From Noviherbaspirillum autotrophicum (lineage in GTDB: Bacteria; Pseudomonadota; Gammaproteobacteria; Burkholderiales; Burkholderiaceae_D), in assembly GCF_000818395.1 (NCBI RefSeq), contig NZ_JWJG01000028.1, positions 3,849,041 to 3,913,040 of the forward strand: a DNA stretch of 64,000 bases, in the 5' to 3' direction. Positions 32,421 to 40,920 of the stretch are shown here, piece after piece. The notes under the pieces were generated by a model. It did not search any database, was not told the origin of the DNA, and worked only from the letters and a program-made list of their open reading frames with translations. The translations under genes and the position numbers were made by a program. Position 1 is the first letter of the stretch, and each line of letters starts with the position of its first letter.

Positions 32421-32446
32421 CTGTTGGGGTAAATGTAGGGGTAAAA
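32421..32446 (+). repeat. Left tandem repeats, likely integrase arm sites
   Basis: CTGTTGGGGTAAA (32421-32433) is followed directly by TGTAGGGGTAAAA (32434-32446). The same TGTAGGGGTAAA unit occurs twice beside the right attachment repeat. Paired short direct repeats near both ends are what arm-type binding sites of a tyrosine integrase look like. Confidence 0.6.
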
Positions 32447-32476
32447 TAAGAAATCCACTACCCCTTGCAGCCCCAA

Positions 32477-33928
32477 ATGCCAAAGCTCCAGCCTAAACAA
32501 CTCGAAGCCCAGCGCGCCGGTGACAACGGGAAAACTCTCCGCGACGACGGCGGACTGTTCGGACGGGTACGCGCCAAAGCTGATGGCACGGTCAGCATTT
32601 CATTCTATTACCGCTATCGCTTCGACGGCAAACTGAAGGATTATGCTTGCGGCACATGGCCAAGGGAGAGCCTAAGCAAAATCCGAACGACACGTGACGC
32701 AGCCAAGCTTTTGGTCAAACAACATATTGATCCGTCAAGTCATCAAAAGGTTGCGAAACAAGACGCAAAGGATGCAGTGACGGCGCGTCTGGCTGAGATC
32801 GAACGACAGAAAAGTGAAGCCCTGACCTTCCAAGATTTGTTCGATACCTGGCTACTTGACGGCGTACGCCGCGCAGATGGCAACGCTGAACTGAAACGTT
32901 CTTTCAACGCGGATGTGTTGCCCAAGCTGGGAAAAAAACAGATCAAGGAATTGACCGAGCACGACTTGCGGGGAGTACTGCGCGCGATAGTCACGCGCGG
33001 CGCCAACCGTACAGCCGTCGTCATGCGCAACAATCTCACCCAAATGTTCGTATGGGCGGAAAAACGCCAGCCTTGGCGTAAACTGCTCGTCGATGGCAAC
33101 CCAATGGACTTGATCGAGATCGAGAAGGTTGTCAGCACCGACTACGACATGAACAACCGTCGCGAACGGCTCCTCGCAGAAGAAGAAATTCGTGAGCTGC
33201 ACGATATTTTTCAGCGGATGCAGGCAGCGTACGATGCGGCACCCAAAAAACGCACTGCGGCGCAGCCGGTCGAGAAAACAACGCAATGCGCGATCTGGAT
33301 CATGTTGGCGACGCTATGCCGCGTCGGTGAAACATCGAAGGCGCGCTGGGAACATATCAACTTCGATACCGGCGAATGGTTCATCCCGCAGGACGACACC
33401 AAAGGTAAGCGGAGCGAATTAACCGTTTTCCTATCGGACTTCGCCTTGGATCAGTTCCGCCAGCTATACAAATTGACGGGCCATTCGGAATGGTGCTTCC
33501 CTGCCAAGAACCGCGAAGGCCATGTATGCGAAAAGAGTATTTCCAAGCAGGTCGGTGATCGCCAGTGTCGGTTCAAGAAAGGCAAGGATGGCAATCCGCG
33601 CAAACCGATGAAACGCCGCCGTCACGATGACACCTTGGTGCTAGCGAACGGCAAAAACGGCGCATGGACGCCCCATGATATGCGGCGCACTGGCGCGACC
33701 ATGATGCAAAGCCTCGGGATCGCACTGGATATCATCGATCGCTGCCAGAACCACGTATTGGAAGGTAGCAAAGTGCGTCGGCACTATCTACATCACGACT
33801 ATGCGCCCGAGAAGCGCGAAGCGTGGCGCTTGTTGGGTGAACAGCTGACGTTGATTTTGTCTGCCTCCACTCACAACAAAGCTCCCCAGCAATCCTCCCA
33901 GCGAGAAGCACCGTCTCGTTCGCACTGA
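32477..33928 (+). CDS. int: Tyrosine recombinase / P4-type integrase
   Basis: A 483-residue site-specific recombinase. An N-terminal arm-binding domain (about 1-85) and core-binding domain (about 110-215) precede the catalytic domain. Catalytic residues are visible: R282 in TLCRVGE, Lys in TKGKRSE, H400 and R403 in PHDMRRTG, and the likely nucleophile Y437 in RHYLHH. The ATG at 32477 is preferred to a TTG four codons earlier. It lies 180 bp inside the left attachment repeat and reads into the element. Confidence 0.94.
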   Translation: MPKLQPKQLEAQRAGDNGKTLRDDGGLFGRVRAKADGTVSISFYYRYRFDGKLKDYACGTWPRESLSKIRTTRDAAKLLVKQHIDPSSHQKVAKQDAKDAVTARLAEIERQKSEALTFQDLFDTWLLDGVRRADGNAELKRSFNADVLPKLGKKQIKELTEHDLRGVLRAIVTRGANRTAVVMRNNLTQMFVWAEKRQPWRKLLVDGNPMDLIEIEKVVSTDYDMNNRRERLLAEEEIRELHDIFQRMQAAYDAAPKKRTAAQPVEKTTQCAIWIMLATLCRVGETSKARWEHINFDTGEWFIPQDDTKGKRSELTVFLSDFALDQFRQLYKLTGHSEWCFPAKNREGHVCEKSISKQVGDRQCRFKKGKDGNPRKPMKRRRHDDTLVLANGKNGAWTPHDMRRTGATMMQSLGIALDIIDRCQNHVLEGSKVRRHYLHHDYAPEKREAWRLLGEQLTLILSASTHNKAPQQSSQREAPSRSH

Positions 33929-33930
33929 CC

Positions 33931-34068
33931 TTATCGCGCTCCCCCCTTCTCTTTCCTGCTAAAAACACTGGATTGACTTTTTGCAATATACATTCCCGAC
34001 TTGACGCCACGGTCGGCCAGTCGGCTTTTCGTCAAATGCACGGTCCGGTAAATGGCGTACTTTCCCAT
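33931..34068 (-). CDS. Possible small basic protein, 45 aa
   Basis: A minus-strand reading frame convergent with int, starting with ATG after a well-placed GGAG (AACGGAGTTTCAT). The product begins MGKYAIYRTVHLTKSR and is strongly basic, ending KEKGGAR. A TTGACA lies upstream on the same strand. I recognise no family. It fits as a small regulator or a remnant, and could also be chance. Confidence 0.35.
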   Translation of the reverse strand: MGKYAIYRTVHLTKSRLADRGVKSGMYIAKSQSSVFSRKEKGGAR

Positions 34069-34151
34069 ATGAAACTCCGTTAAAATAATGCCAATAGGAA
34101 ATGTCAACCTATAATCATCGGTGCAGAAATTTAGGGAAAAGTAAAAAAATA

Positions 34152-35948
34152 ATGAAACTCAGGGAATACTTCCTCATCGGACTTACAAGCCTACTTATCA
34201 GCGGCTGTGCAGTAAATCAAACTACGCGCGTCTCCATGTTGCAGGTACCTGAAGTACAAGAGGCCGCCAAATACCGTTCCATGTCTGTCGCTCGCTTCTC
34301 CGGTCAATATGGAGAAGATCTTAGCTTGGCCATTGAGTCGGCCATGATGAATGCCAAGGTACAAGATAAGCCGGTATATAGCATCGTCGCTCGCACCGTT
34401 CCATCGCGCTCGCTTAAGGGAGACGCTCGCTCAGCAGTTTCTGTGGCTAAATCGCAAGGCACTGACGCTATTCTCGTCGGTGAGGTGATCGCTGCCACTG
34501 CAACGGATAATCGCCGAACCACAAGCGAATATGTCTGCACTCAGCGTAAGGAGCCCAATAAACTCTTCTCAAGCTGCGTTTCCGGCTACAACAAGACTGT
34601 GTATTGCACGGATCGGAAGGCAAGCATGCAAGTGCAAGTGCAATTGCTGGACGGAAAATCAGGTAATCCGGTATATAACGAAGCTATTACTAAATCCCTT
34701 GACGCCACTGCCTGCGGCGATGAGGTATTAAAGGATAGTCGAGCCATGCTTGGCACGGTGGCCGGCGCAATCACTGAAGCAGTCATTAGCAAGCTCGTCC
34801 CGCACGACAAGCTCGTCGACATCCCACTCCTTCCTGCCGATGAGCAGTTACAGGCAAAGGAGCGATTTGCGTCAGGACTCAAGTTCGCCCAAGCGGGCCG
34901 CATGGACCGCGCCTGCGATATTTTCCGTGACATCTACGATCAAGAAAAAAATTCGCCGGCCCTTAACTACAACCTCGGAATCTGTGAAGAATCATCGGGC
35001 GCATTTTGGCGCGCCAGTGAATATTACGCTATCGCTGATCGGCTCAGCCATGAGCCGAATAAAGTCCTGGCACTTGCCTTAGAACGTAATGCTCGCAATA
35101 TTAAGAATTCCAGCGCGCTTGCGGAGAATCGCCGAGATTTGAAACTGCAAAGCCGTATTGAATCAGGCGCAGCGCCGCAGACGGTGACACAATCAATAGG
35201 AAAGACGACAAGCCCACAAAGTGCCTCTCCTATAGTCAAGGTCGATCCAGAATCCTTGATGCTTGATCGGCGGGTCGCCCTCGTCATAGGCAATGCCAAG
35301 TATAAAAAGGGAGGCGCGCTACTCAATCCCGTTAACGATGCACGGGCAATGACCAAAGAACTTCGCTCCGCTCACTTCCGTGTCATTTCTGTTGAGGATG
35401 CTGATCTACAGAAGATGAACCAAGCCATTGACGAATTTAGCCGATCCATTAAAAAAGACGGTGTGGCGTTAGTGTTCTATGCTGGTCATGGCATGCAAGT
35501 CAAAGGGGAAAATTATCTTATTCCTGTCGACGCCGAATTCAAGGAAGAGTCGGAGATATCTTACAAAGCAATTAATGTAGGCTACATTCTTTCGAAGTTT
35601 GAAAACGCCCAATCTCGGGTCAACATCGTGATGTTGGACGCCTGCCGAGATAACCCCCTAGCCCGCTCATGGCGTAGTGGAAAAGGTGGCGGGCTGGCAT
35701 CCATCGACGCACCGGCCGGCACTCTCATTGCCTATGCCACAGCTCCCGGCAAAACAGCCGCCGACGGCAGCGGTGCTAATGGCTTATATACCAGCCATTT
35801 ACTACAACAGTTACGCGTGAAAAACCTCAAAATCGAGGATATTCTGAAGAACACCCGCAAGGCGGTGGCTGCTGCGTCAAAACAAGAACAGATTCCTTGG
35901 GATTCGTCATCACTTACCGGCGACTTTTATTTCCGGGCCAGCGAGTAG
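34152..35948 (+). CDS. Caspase-fold (peptidase C14) lipoprotein
   Basis: A 598-residue protein with a lipoprotein signal MKLREYFLIGLTSLLISGC, so anchored in the envelope by Cys19. The middle part (about 235-320) has TPR-like helices (GLKFAQAGRMDRACDIF, NYNLGICEE). The C-terminal 220 residues are a caspase domain: RRVALVIGNAKYKKGG, catalytic His446 in FYAGHGMQVKGENYLIP and Cys498 in VMLDACRDNP. The ATG at 34152 is chosen because it gives a perfect lipobox. First gene of a three-gene cargo cassette beside the integrase; A/T-rich codon use relative to the chromosome. Confidence 0.88.
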   Translation: MKLREYFLIGLTSLLISGCAVNQTTRVSMLQVPEVQEAAKYRSMSVARFSGQYGEDLSLAIESAMMNAKVQDKPVYSIVARTVPSRSLKGDARSAVSVAKSQGTDAILVGEVIAATATDNRRTTSEYVCTQRKEPNKLFSSCVSGYNKTVYCTDRKASMQVQVQLLDGKSGNPVYNEAITKSLDATACGDEVLKDSRAMLGTVAGAITEAVISKLVPHDKLVDIPLLPADEQLQAKERFASGLKFAQAGRMDRACDIFRDIYDQEKNSPALNYNLGICEESSGAFWRASEYYAIADRLSHEPNKVLALALERNARNIKNSSALAENRRDLKLQSRIESGAAPQTVTQSIGKTTSPQSASPIVKVDPESLMLDRRVALVIGNAKYKKGGALLNPVNDARAMTKELRSAHFRVISVEDADLQKMNQAIDEFSRSIKKDGVALVFYAGHGMQVKGENYLIPVDAEFKEESEISYKAINVGYILSKFENAQSRVNIVMLDACRDNPLARSWRSGKGGGLASIDAPAGTLIAYATAPGKTAADGSGANGLYTSHLLQQLRVKNLKIEDILKNTRKAVAAASKQEQIPWDSSSLTGDFYFRASE

Positions 35949-35981
35949 CAATTTTTAAGCACTGACGAACCAAATCAATTT

Positions 35982-37397
35982 ATGAATTCATCCAACTCGC
36001 ATGCGGCACGTATGCATGGAGGCGCGCACCCAAGCATCCACCTGCATGATGTGCTTCACCACCTGATTGTTGCCACAGTATTGGCAAGTACAATTTTGCT
36101 GGTCGAGGCCTATACGCCGTGGTTGCGGTGGCTAGACAGTCTGGCATTACGCGTGGCTTTGCCTACCACGACCAATACTGCGCTCGTGGACCAGAGCAAA
36201 CAACCGGTGATCATGTCGATTACCGACACGCTGTACGAACAGGCCTTTGAACAATCCTCCCCTCTCAACCGCCGACGGATGGCGGAGCTATTAGAAAAAC
36301 TCAAGGAGAGCCAACCTCGCGTAGTGGCAATCGACCTCGACTTGTCTCCATCGGCCAGCGACGAGTTGCATGCGACGGAGCGACGGCAACTCGACCAAGC
36401 ACTATTAGCATTGGCGGGGCAGAGCCGCCTCGTGCTGGCCACCCCGTTTAGAACGGCGACCTTGCAAGAAAAGCAGCACTTGTGGGTACGCGCCATGTGC
36501 GAACACGGGATTCGTTTCGCACTACCCACTTTATCTTCCTCCATGAATACCGTCGTACGCCATGACGTTGAGTCACCACTACTGGCAAATGTTGCTCACA
36601 AGTTGGCGCTGGGGGAACCGAAGGATCCCCTGCTCACCCATGAAGTTTGTGAATGGGCAGCAGAAATGGACAGCAAGACCTTTTTCGATGCAACGGCCCG
36701 TTCGCATGGACATAACACTGAAACGATTCCCCTTAAGAGTGCGTTGCTATCTCCAATCAACCTACATCAACAAGCCGTAGAACCAGAATGGAGTGCAGCA
36801 AAAGGATTTGCCATTCCTAATCTGGCAGGAAAAACAGTTTTCCTGGGTGGCGCATGGGCTGACTCAGACCAATTTTTCTCCGCCTTATCCGAGCATCCTT
36901 ATCCCGGGGTTTTTATCCACGCCGCAGCCTTTAGCACGCAACTTAATCCAGCCATCAATACATCCCATGGTTATGCCCTATTAGCCGATATGGTCGTTGG
37001 CACCATTCTAGGCTTCATATTCCATGGAATTTGGACCAAGATAGGACGGGCTAAGCCCTATTTGTTAGGAGCATCGAAGGGCGTGCGCAATCAAATGTTT
37101 CATACGTTGCTGTGGCGCGGAGTTCTTGTCATCGGCTGGCTACCACCAATATTAATTATTTGCCTGTTCTTTGGAGCATCAGCACTACTCCTAAAACTTA
37201 ATCTTTGGCTGAATCCCGGCCCCCTCGTCTTTGGCATGTTCATTGACGCCATCATGGCAGCGAAAACATCACCTGACGGACATACTGAGCACCATAAGTT
37301 TAGGTTAAAAAAGCTCTTGCACTCCTTCCCCGACTTGGGCTGGCAGCTTCCCTTGGTTGGCTTTGCCATATCCACTCTATTCACGCACGGTCATTAG
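35982..37397 (+). CDS. CHASE2-domain membrane protein
   Basis: A 471-residue protein with an N-terminal transmembrane helix (about 28-48), a large extracytoplasmic CHASE2-like sensor domain (about 50-325: ITDTLYEQ, RRRMAELLEKL, VVAIDLDLSPSA, LAGKTVFLGGAWADSDQF, YPGVFIHAAAFSTQL) and three C-terminal helices. No kinase, cyclase or GGDEF output domain follows, unlike many CHASE2 proteins. It starts 33 bases after the caspase gene. A sensor or membrane partner for the caspase is inferred from context only. Confidence 0.8.
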   Translation: MNSSNSHAARMHGGAHPSIHLHDVLHHLIVATVLASTILLVEAYTPWLRWLDSLALRVALPTTTNTALVDQSKQPVIMSITDTLYEQAFEQSSPLNRRRMAELLEKLKESQPRVVAIDLDLSPSASDELHATERRQLDQALLALAGQSRLVLATPFRTATLQEKQHLWVRAMCEHGIRFALPTLSSSMNTVVRHDVESPLLANVAHKLALGEPKDPLLTHEVCEWAAEMDSKTFFDATARSHGHNTETIPLKSALLSPINLHQQAVEPEWSAAKGFAIPNLAGKTVFLGGAWADSDQFFSALSEHPYPGVFIHAAAFSTQLNPAINTSHGYALLADMVVGTILGFIFHGIWTKIGRAKPYLLGASKGVRNQMFHTLLWRGVLVIGWLPPILIICLFFGASALLLKLNLWLNPGPLVFGMFIDAIMAAKTSPDGHTEHHKFRLKKLLHSFPDLGWQLPLVGFAISTLFTHGH

Positions 37398-37404
37398 GTG
37401 CCTC

Positions 37405-38199
37405 ATGGTCTATCGTCATCAGTTTCTCCCTGCACTCGTTGCACTTATCTGCACGCATAGTGCGCTCGCCTTCGAATGTTCACTAAGCGCAGACAGTGCG
37501 ACAGCAACTGTCGTTAAACCGTCGGGTGAGAGCTTGCGTCTAGGCATCCGCAAGGAAAAGGATTGCCAAGGCATCCGTGTCTCATCAGGATCGGTGCGCA
37601 TTGTGTATGCAGGTCAGTCCGGCCTTCAGGAATCGGTACTTGCTGCAGGGGCGGTGATCAACCCTGATGTGTTAAAACCGGTTACCAATAGCGGTTACCA
37701 AGTGGCGCTCAGGCAGCTCGGCCTGATACTTGCCGGTGACGAAAAGCAGCGCCCCGGTATGCTACGTAGCGCCCAATTACAAAGCGAAGACTACGCGGAA
37801 ATTCTGCCACACGGCGACATCCTTTGGCGTGCGACTGATATGGTGATCGTCATTCCGACACATGATCCCAAGCAGATAACCGAACTGGAAGTGACTGATG
37901 ACAATGGACGCGCAGTACCACTTCATAAGGTAAATAACGGATACCGGATTGCACATACCGATTTCTCAGAAGGAGCTAGTTACCGTTGGTCAACGACCAT
38001 CGACGGCAATACACTGCGGGGTCGATTCACCCTCTCCACTGCACAACGAGCAGAACAAGTAGAGCACACAGCCCATGCCGCTCTTGTGTCAGGAAGTGGA
38101 GCATCGTCAGCGTGGCGAGACGCCTTAAACAAAGCTACTAGTCTGGCCACGCAAGGTTTTGTTTGGGATGCCGGCCGAATTATTCGTGAATCGTTATAA
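37405..38199 (+). CDS. Secreted protein of the caspase-CHASE2 cassette
   Basis: A 264-residue protein with a signal peptide ending near HSALA-FE. Mature part begins FECSLSADSATATVV and has a second Cys in KEKDCQGI, a likely disulphide. The rest is predicted beta-rich (SGSVRIVYAG, LEVTDDNGRAVPL, YRIAHTDFSEGASYRW) with a helical end. I recognise no family. It begins 7 bases after the CHASE2 stop, so the three genes form one operon. A periplasmic binding partner for the CHASE2 domain is one possibility. Confidence 0.75.
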   Translation: MVYRHQFLPALVALICTHSALAFECSLSADSATATVVKPSGESLRLGIRKEKDCQGIRVSSGSVRIVYAGQSGLQESVLAAGAVINPDVLKPVTNSGYQVALRQLGLILAGDEKQRPGMLRSAQLQSEDYAEILPHGDILWRATDMVIVIPTHDPKQITELEVTDDNGRAVPLHKVNNGYRIAHTDFSEGASYRWSTTIDGNTLRGRFTLSTAQRAEQVEHTAHAALVSGSGASSAWRDALNKATSLATQGFVWDAGRIIRESL

Positions 38200-38687
38200 G
38201 CGATCATTTTTGCGTTTTATTACTGCTCTTTTGCCTCGCCAGTCCCTCGACTGCCAACAAACTGAGAGCAGCTAATATGCTTCCCCTGACGAACAGGTGC
38301 TCACATTCGTGCATAGCCAGTCCGTCAGTATGCAACAGTCATTTTCAGTTGCTCCTAGATAATTTGTGGCACGAAGCGATACAGTGGACTATCGAATACC
38401 CGTATCGAAGGATGCTGACGTACCCTGCCTCGGGGGCATAGACGTTGAATAGAAGACTGAATCGGCCATGGATTCGTAGACGCTGATGAGCCATTTGTAA
38501 CACGGAGGTAAATGGCCGCTGACGGGTATATGTCGCTTCCACGATGGATCGATTTCTGTCCTTCAACTAAATTTCAGTAATGTCCGGCCATGAGCGCTTC
38601 ATTGCCGGAATCTATGCACCGTCCACACTCCTTACCCTACCGATCACACCGATCCTGAGCATCAGCACGCCTCGATAAAGCCCGCCC

Positions 38688-38719
38688 TGCACTACCCTTT
38701 TGGGAGCGTGCACTACCCT
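38688..38719 (+). repeat. Direct repeats TGCACTACCCT, spaced 21 bp
   Basis: TGCACTACCCT occurs at 38688-38698 and again at 38709-38719, start to start 21 bp, exactly two helical turns. They sit just upstream of a TTGACA promoter. This is the arrangement of a dimeric activator or repressor site, for example for the AlpA-like protein of the element. Confidence 0.5.
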
Positions 38720-38733
38720 AGAAGGATGATATT

Positions 38734-38762
38734 TTGACAATATTTTTCTGTTATCATAACTA
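38734..38762 (+). promoter_or_regulatory. Candidate promoter upstream of the 260-aa gene
   Basis: A perfect TTGACA (38734-38739) is followed 17 bp later by a weak -10 (TAACTA) in very A/T-rich DNA. Poor -10 with upstream direct repeats suggests an activator-dependent promoter. Confidence 0.4.
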
Positions 38763-38805
38763 TCCTTGAGTTGCCATTCGGAAAGGGCTAGGGCGGAGGT
38801 CAGTC

Positions 38806-39588
38806 GTGCCGCCCTCGGAAATCATGGACAAAATTTCATTGCCGTCTTGGACCGAGACTTTTCTTCGCGAACATCGTGACTTATCGGATTTTACTGAGCA
38901 AATCGCCGCGATCGTGCCGGTAGATGTCGAAGATCGACAGTCTGTGATTGAACGCTTAAGACAACACCTGCTGGAAGCCTGTTATTGCGCATCCCGGTAC
39001 GAAGCAAGCAAGGATCCGCACGCGGATGCGCGCAACAAAATTCACTCATTCAATACGGAACGCCAGCAAATAGAAAATTCCGTTGCCGATCTTAAAAGCT
39101 TTTTTATCCGCCACCCACAATTTATGCCGGAAATTGGCGCCACTTGGTTCAGTGCTCTTAAGGATCGCGGCATTTCTCTCAATGGGGAAAAAACGCCAAG
39201 TGAGTATTTGATTACTTGCATTTCCGCACTTGAAACAGCGTTTGCGTACGATTTCCTTGGTGGAAGTATGACGTCCGGCGAACGCATCCATCGCAGAGTA
39301 CATGGATGCATTCGTTATAAAGACCCAATCAACAGTGGTCGATTGCCATCGGTGATAACGATGCTCGCATTTCACTTGGTCCTCATCATTCGCAAAGCAT
39401 CCCGCGACGAGAATATCGAACATTTATTTCTAGAAACAATGCCCGTAAACGGGGACTCACACTACCCGCTCGTCACCTGCCTCATTAATGCTACTTTCGA
39501 TATCGAATTGGATGAAGCCAATCTTAAAAGCCGATTAGACGCATTCCTAAAAAGAAACAACGATGCCCGCTTCTGCAGCTGGCCGTAA
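38806..39588 (+). CDS. Conserved-looking element protein, unknown function, 260 aa
   Basis: Starts at GTG with GGAGG six bases upstream; an in-frame ATG lies six codons later. The product is soluble and mostly helical (FTEQIAAIVPVDVEDRQSVIERL, FNTERQQIENSVADLKSFF), with Cys in its second half. I recognise no domain. It lies upstream of alpA on the same strand, a position where P4-like elements carry poorly described genes. Confidence 0.7.
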   Translation: MPPSEIMDKISLPSWTETFLREHRDLSDFTEQIAAIVPVDVEDRQSVIERLRQHLLEACYCASRYEASKDPHADARNKIHSFNTERQQIENSVADLKSFFIRHPQFMPEIGATWFSALKDRGISLNGEKTPSEYLITCISALETAFAYDFLGGSMTSGERIHRRVHGCIRYKDPINSGRLPSVITMLAFHLVLIIRKASRDENIEHLFLETMPVNGDSHYPLVTCLINATFDIELDEANLKSRLDAFLKRNNDARFCSWP

Positions 39589-39701
39589 CGAATTACAAAA
39601 AAATACATCCAGTTCGTTTTCGACAGAATCTCCTCTTTCAATCTATTCTGGGCAGAGTCAATGCAATAACGCATGACTAGATAATGTGAAAGGAGAACTT
39701 T

Positions 39702-39998
39702 ATGCCGAAAAAGACTAAGAACAATGTGAATCACCCAGTAGCTGACAGCGCCGTTTTTGAAGCAACGCAGGCATCAGCCACCGGTGTTTTGATTCCTGCC
39801 AATGGTGTTTTCATCCGACGTTACCTGCGCCCGAAAGTCGCCGCAAAAAAGCTCGGAATTGCTGACAGCACGCTCTGGCTGAAAATCAAGACCGACCCCG
39901 ACTTTCCCCAGCCCATCAAGATCGGACCGAATACCACGGTCCTGATCGAGGATGAAATTGACCACTACGTGTCCACGCGTTCGCGTGAGGCGCGCTAA
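39702..39998 (+). CDS. AlpA-family helix-turn-helix regulator
   Basis: A 98-residue protein whose C-terminal half is an AlpA/MerR-like DNA-binding domain: RRYLRPKVAAKKLGIADSTL, WLKIKTDPDFPQPIKIGPN, then VLIEDEIDHYV. AlpA proteins of satellites control excision or replication genes. AGGAG precedes the ATG. The first 35 residues are an unstructured-looking extension. Confidence 0.88.
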   Translation: MPKKTKNNVNHPVADSAVFEATQASATGVLIPANGVFIRRYLRPKVAAKKLGIADSTLWLKIKTDPDFPQPIKIGPNTTVLIEDEIDHYVSTRSREAR

Positions 39999-40209
39999 TC
40001 GGCAATTCCGATACGGCAGGGTCTACTGGTCCTTAGCCACAAGTGTGCACCAGACTAAACCCGACTAGCCGCCACATTTAGTTCAGCGGCTGCCACTCCC
40101 CACCATTCCAGACGAAAGCGCAACGTCGTTTCACAACGACGGTGGGATTGTTGCGTCTATCGAAACGGAATCGTGTGAAGCGCCAGCTGCCTTTTTTAAG
40201 AGGTGACCT

Positions 40210-40638
40210 ATGAACAGTAACCAACCACAAGAAAACAAGCACATCGCTCCAGTCCTGCCCCCGGTATTTAACCGTTACCCGTACAGCGATGCAGACGCCG
40301 AATGCAATCGTATCCTCGCATGGTATGAAACGCATCTCATCCTGACGGTCGAGGACTGTATCTATGAGCTGAAAATCGCCTATCCGGATAAAAGGATCGC
40401 TTCGCTCCGCAAAAAGGGGCACAAAATTCTTACCAAGCGCGAGGAGGTCCACACGACGTGTGGCCACTTGAAAACAACAACAGTCTACATCCTGCACCGC
40501 AAACTCAAACCCATGTGTAACTCCTTCCCGGATCTGAAAATTTTGATCGAGCGTTTGCCGGGCTTCGAGACGCTGGACATCGATAGCATGACTATGGATG
40601 AGCAGGTCCGCCTGTACTTTCTCCTCAACCGACTCTAA
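40210..40638 (+). CDS. Small element protein with winged-helix-like segment, 142 aa
   Basis: Starts at ATG after AAGAGGTGACCT. The central part (YELKIAYPDKRIASLRKKGHKI, then EVHTTCGHLKTTTVYIL) has the pattern of a small winged-helix domain with a beta hairpin wing. I know similar segments from phage and island proteins, but cannot name a family firmly. Positioned between alpA and the replication protein, so a regulatory or replication-accessory role is plausible. Confidence 0.7.
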   Translation: MNSNQPQENKHIAPVLPPVFNRYPYSDADAECNRILAWYETHLILTVEDCIYELKIAYPDKRIASLRKKGHKILTKREEVHTTCGHLKTTTVYILHRKLKPMCNSFPDLKILIERLPGFETLDIDSMTMDEQVRLYFLLNRL

Positions 40639-40650
40639 TAACTGCAAACC

Positions 40651-40695
40651 GCTCAGGCGGTGGTAGCGCAGACGTTCAACGACCACCGCCTGAGC
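40651..40695. repeat. Perfect 14-bp inverted repeat
   Basis: GCTCAGGCGGTGGT (40651-40664) and ACCACCGCCTGAGC (40682-40695) form a perfect stem with a 17-base loop. It lies 13 bases after the 142-aa gene. No T-run follows. It may be a terminator of unusual kind, an operator, or a replication-associated hairpin. Confidence 0.55.
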
Positions 40696-40764
40696 GCTAG
40701 AGGTAATGCAGAGAGTCCGTCGCAGAAATCACGTTAATCGCTATATGGAGGAAAGGAGGAAACG

Positions 40765-40920
40765 ATGCAGAACATAGTCCCGCCGAACGCAGCAGTTGTC
40801 GGCCATTGCAGCACGTGCTGGATCGCCCACTGCTGCGCATACGATCACACGAGTTCGGAGGCGGTAACGCAAGTTACGGTTTGCCGCCGCGCCACGATGA
40901 CGTCTAGCGAGGGCGAATAA
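40765..40920 (+). CDS. Cysteine-rich micro-protein, 51 aa
   Basis: ATG preceded by an excellent ribosome site (GGAGGAAACG). The product begins MQNIVPPNAAVVGHCSTCW and contains CxxC, a following CC pair and a later Cys near position 40, with His residues between, like a small zinc-binding knot. Its stop codon TAA shares its last base with the ATG of the replication protein, so translation is coupled. No family recognised. Confidence 0.65.
   Translation: MQNIVPPNAAVVGHCSTCWIAHCCAYDHTSSEAVTQVTVCRRATMTSSEGE

Larger units (their letters stand above)
38200..38805. other. Intergenic region between cargo cassette and replication module
   Basis: About 600 bp without a credible gene; a 73-codon minus-strand frame at 38345-38566 lacks a ribosome site and protein character. 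The right end carries two 11-bp direct repeats and a TTGACA promoter, listed separately. Confidence 0.5.

Noticed and set aside
38345..38566. A 73-codon minus-strand gene in the 600-bp gap
   Set aside because: No ribosome site, no recognisable protein pattern, unlikely codon use.
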